The notes beneath the pieces were generated by a model. That model saw only the letters and a program-made list of their open reading frames with translations, was not told the DNA's origin and searched no databases. The position numbers and the translations under genes are program-made. Source: CAZONU01 sp965370045 (GTDB taxonomy: Bacteria; Planctomycetota; SZUA-567; JAKLDR01). From it: a DNA stretch of 14,563 nt. The stretch is taken from positions 1 through 14,563 of the forward strand of contig CBDUSI010000113.1 in the NCBI GenBank assembly GCA_965370045.1. The letters run 5' to 3'. Shown piece after piece: positions 14,001-14,563 of the stretch. Positions within the stretch are counted from its first letter, which is position 1, and every line of letters starts with the position of its first letter.

Positions 14001-14428
14001 AGGACCACCGCCTGGCGCAGCGCGGTCGGGAGGCGCACCAGTTCGCGGTCGAGGTTCTCGACGACCGCCTTTCTCTCCGCGGGGACCAGTCCCTCGTCCG
14101 CTGTCCTGACCATGCCGGCCTCCTCCTCGCGCCGCGCGCGACGGACCCGGGCACGGACCGCCTCGCGGGCCGTGCGCAGGGCCACTCCGTGCAGCCAGGC
14201 GGCGAGGTTGCCCTTGGATTTGAGCTTTCTCGCCTTCCTGGCCAGCACCACGAACGCCGCCTGGGACGCGTCCTCGGCCTCGTGAGCGTCTCGCAAGATG
14301 CGCAGGCAGGCCTGGTAGACCATGGTGCCGTGCCGGGCGGCGAGTTCGGCGAAGGCCGACTCGTCGCCCCGCTGGGCGTAGTCTCTCAGGAGTTCCGCGT
14401 CCGCGCGCAGGCTTCCCCCACGAGGCAG
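11093..14428 (-). CDS. Planctomycete-type ECF sigma factor fused to a membrane segment, CBM9-like, FlgD-like Ig and NHL-like propeller domains
   Basis: Numbered from the first ATG (14323; 1076 residues): sigma region 2 (1-60, CLRILRDAHEAEDASQAAFVVLARKA then LAAWLHGVALRTA), region 4 (about 85-145, LPTALRQAVVLRYMEDRSQEEAA with RARKGLERLRERL), an Ala/Gly-rich linker, a membrane segment (209-235), Lys/Pro repeats (241-265), a CBM9-like domain (about 265-490: VDGDLSDPVWKQA, LYVSFRCAE, SWSAELKIPLKGL), a FlgD-like Ig segment (about 605-685: GAGGYKAKV) and an NHL-like beta-propeller (about 725-1060). Region 2 clearly continues upstream of the ATG: 35 further codons read ELLRDYAQRGDESAFAELA and similar, up to an in-frame stop at 14429-14431. 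They contain no ATG, GTG or TTG. A CTG at 14428 has GGAAGGG about eight bases upstream, so I place the start there (1111 residues). The role is probably a membrane-bound transcription regulator sensing carbohydrate or envelope state (inference). Confidence 0.8.
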   Translation of the reverse strand: MPRGGSLRADAELLRDYAQRGDESAFAELAARHGTMVYQACLRILRDAHEAEDASQAAFVVLARKARKLKSKGNLAAWLHGVALRTAREAVRARVRRARREEEAGMVRTADEGLVPAERKAVVENLDRELVRLPTALRQAVVLRYMEDRSQEEAAGVAGCPQGTLAWRARKGLERLRERLSRKGPVLGAAALAGLLEAEAGAAVPAALLPSLAAVSKLAAAGAAAGAAGGKTILLAEGAMKAMMWIKISAAAILLCAAAVVGGGGALAVKQLAAGEPKAPGKKAGPPKAPGKKAGLPKVPAAEKGPAVDGDLSDPVWKQALPLKLGGYCDAERRKKGEKPKDATEVKILTDQENLYVSFRCAESHPQGPWVYENARFKRRRCKNAHVMGGDYVAVALDMGRWGLYNYYVFFVNAKGELYKSFTWPMRYDLILRDLALPAATSAAKIDKAGKSWSAELKIPLKGLLRHPADGFPKVVGLDLRRVQWGEERGKAKFSIYWTGMANVSGKNMRPQYDHMATWKPLFETYPNYLNAYACGRGWVQLVFPESFGHLEFEAGKIDNKLVTGQGSRLIGLAGTRTGWHKPKEMRAQAFKAFDAPRMEHWADLRPVKHPEDKPVVVSTAPVRTAGSALSFTRKPSIKQAGKETRISFEVSARTDVIVAILDSKGKTIRHLASGVLGPNPPKPFKKDSLAQTITWDHKDDSGKPVGAGGYKAKVSLGLEPAFHYAIPIDKKNYWYQDKTPTDKGLDVDKLPNPKIGRTLGHFSRGTMNFITIDREREELYLQTRYVYDGRTGKKLRDLKLQGKQPFVLKGGGNGEIAVSPRDGLLYIGGPNEVWRFGRDGKPMPFGAMGRNFIPELWGAHSNPHRGISVGADGDVYMVHHYIPHTSPQNQVTRIGSDGRIKNFGFIEIRTSAAGVRVDRQGNVYVGCTIQPPDALPPKSLASKMPERPRKLFKHVYGSIVKFGPAGGIIKPDPAGDLVCPDYRARLQKYSAQGAKWIHPGYSPMLSRVSDDRGGPGCSCRNARFDLDDFGRLFIPDAVYGRIEVTDSNANTILFIGGRGAAGKKSGVELGWPTVVAASDLACYIADYLRFRMVRVKLGYVAEEVVEVKVR
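13531..13602 (-). repeat. 30-bp tandem repeat encoding a Lys/Pro linker
   Basis: Two copies of a 30-base unit, identical over 28 bases (13543-13570 and 13573-13600), plus a degenerate partial copy (13531-13542), encode PKAPGKKAGP, PKAPGKKAGL and PKVP. They sit just after the membrane segment of the sigma chimera, and the repeat keeps the reading frame. This is a likely slippage-prone spacer of variable length between strains. Confidence 0.8.
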
Positions 14429-14492
14429 TTAACGTCCCTTCCGTCCGCCTGGTGCTGGCCGCCGGAGGAGGTTATGTTGGCGGATTATCCCT

Positions 14493-14509
14493 AAAAGCGT
14501 CGAAAAGCG
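14493..14509. promoter_or_regulatory. Direct repeats upstream of the sigma-propeller gene
   Basis: Two copies of AAAAGCG (14493-14499 and 14503-14509; CGCTTTT on the gene's strand) are ten bases apart, about one helix turn. A GATAAT box (14483-14488, minus strand) lies just downstream, but no acceptable -35 is at the right distance. It may be a promoter/operator region about 55-80 bases before the CTG start. The remaining bases to 14563 show nothing I can support. Confidence 0.25.
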
Positions 14510-14563
14510 CTAGGCTGTGTCTGCTAATTCTCTAAAGGACTGGGGGTGTGTTGGTCGATATTC

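Noticed and set aside
11027..14494. Plus-strand frames 11027-12487 and 12599-14494, and a short MLADYP frame at 14474-14494 behind GGAGGAGG
   Set aside because: The long frames are mirrors of the sigma-propeller gene. The short one has its ribosome site too close to the ATG and encodes only six residues.

Overview
The window is GC-rich and densely packed with genes. It holds ten protein-coding genes on both strands and no RNA genes, insertion sequences or CRISPR arrays that I can see. The best lineage clue is the sigma factor at the right end. Its ECF domain carries the WLHGVALRTA-type signature and has a long membrane and extracellular extension. This is typical of Planctomycetota, so an uncultured planctomycete or close relative is the most likely source (inference; there is no marker gene).

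Layout. (1) 116-2698, minus: two tandem paralogues, each with one membrane segment, a coiled coil, a small beta domain interrupted by a four-cysteine zinc ribbon, and a C-terminal BRCT-like domain of the DNA-ligase type. A near-consensus sigma-70-like promoter precedes them and a strong hairpin follows them. (2) 2997-6120, plus: a STAS-domain protein, then a 794-residue chimera made of an ECF-sigma-like domain, a zinc anti-sigma domain, a membrane segment, a FecR-like domain and a Kelch propeller. The two units diverge from a shared 298-base intergenic region. (3) 6130-10953, minus: acpS, a panE-like reductase, a zinc-ribbon membrane protein, a second STAS protein, a TPR protein and a lipoprotein with a lectin-like C-terminus. 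The first two genes overlap (TAATG). A candidate internal promoter with a perfect TATAAT precedes the TPR gene. (4) 11093-14428, minus: a second sigma chimera made of ECF sigma, a membrane segment, a CBM9-like domain, a FlgD-like Ig domain and an NHL-like beta-propeller. Its N-terminus extends upstream of the first ATG and probably begins at CTG.

Biological reading. Two unrelated sigma-containing polypeptides tethered to the membrane and carrying large outside sensor domains lie within 15 kb, together with two STAS (anti-anti-sigma type) proteins. This suggests a region rich in envelope-to-transcription signalling. The Kelch chimera joins sigma and anti-sigma in one chain and is co-transcribed with a STAS protein, so it looks like a self-contained switch. 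The BRCT pair is the other unusual item, since BRCT modules normally act on DNA-repair proteins and are not expected on a membrane anchor. The acpS/panE-like part is ordinary metabolism: acyl carrier protein activation, and possibly pantothenate synthesis.

Limits: all domain calls are by eye from motifs. No database or structure search was possible.
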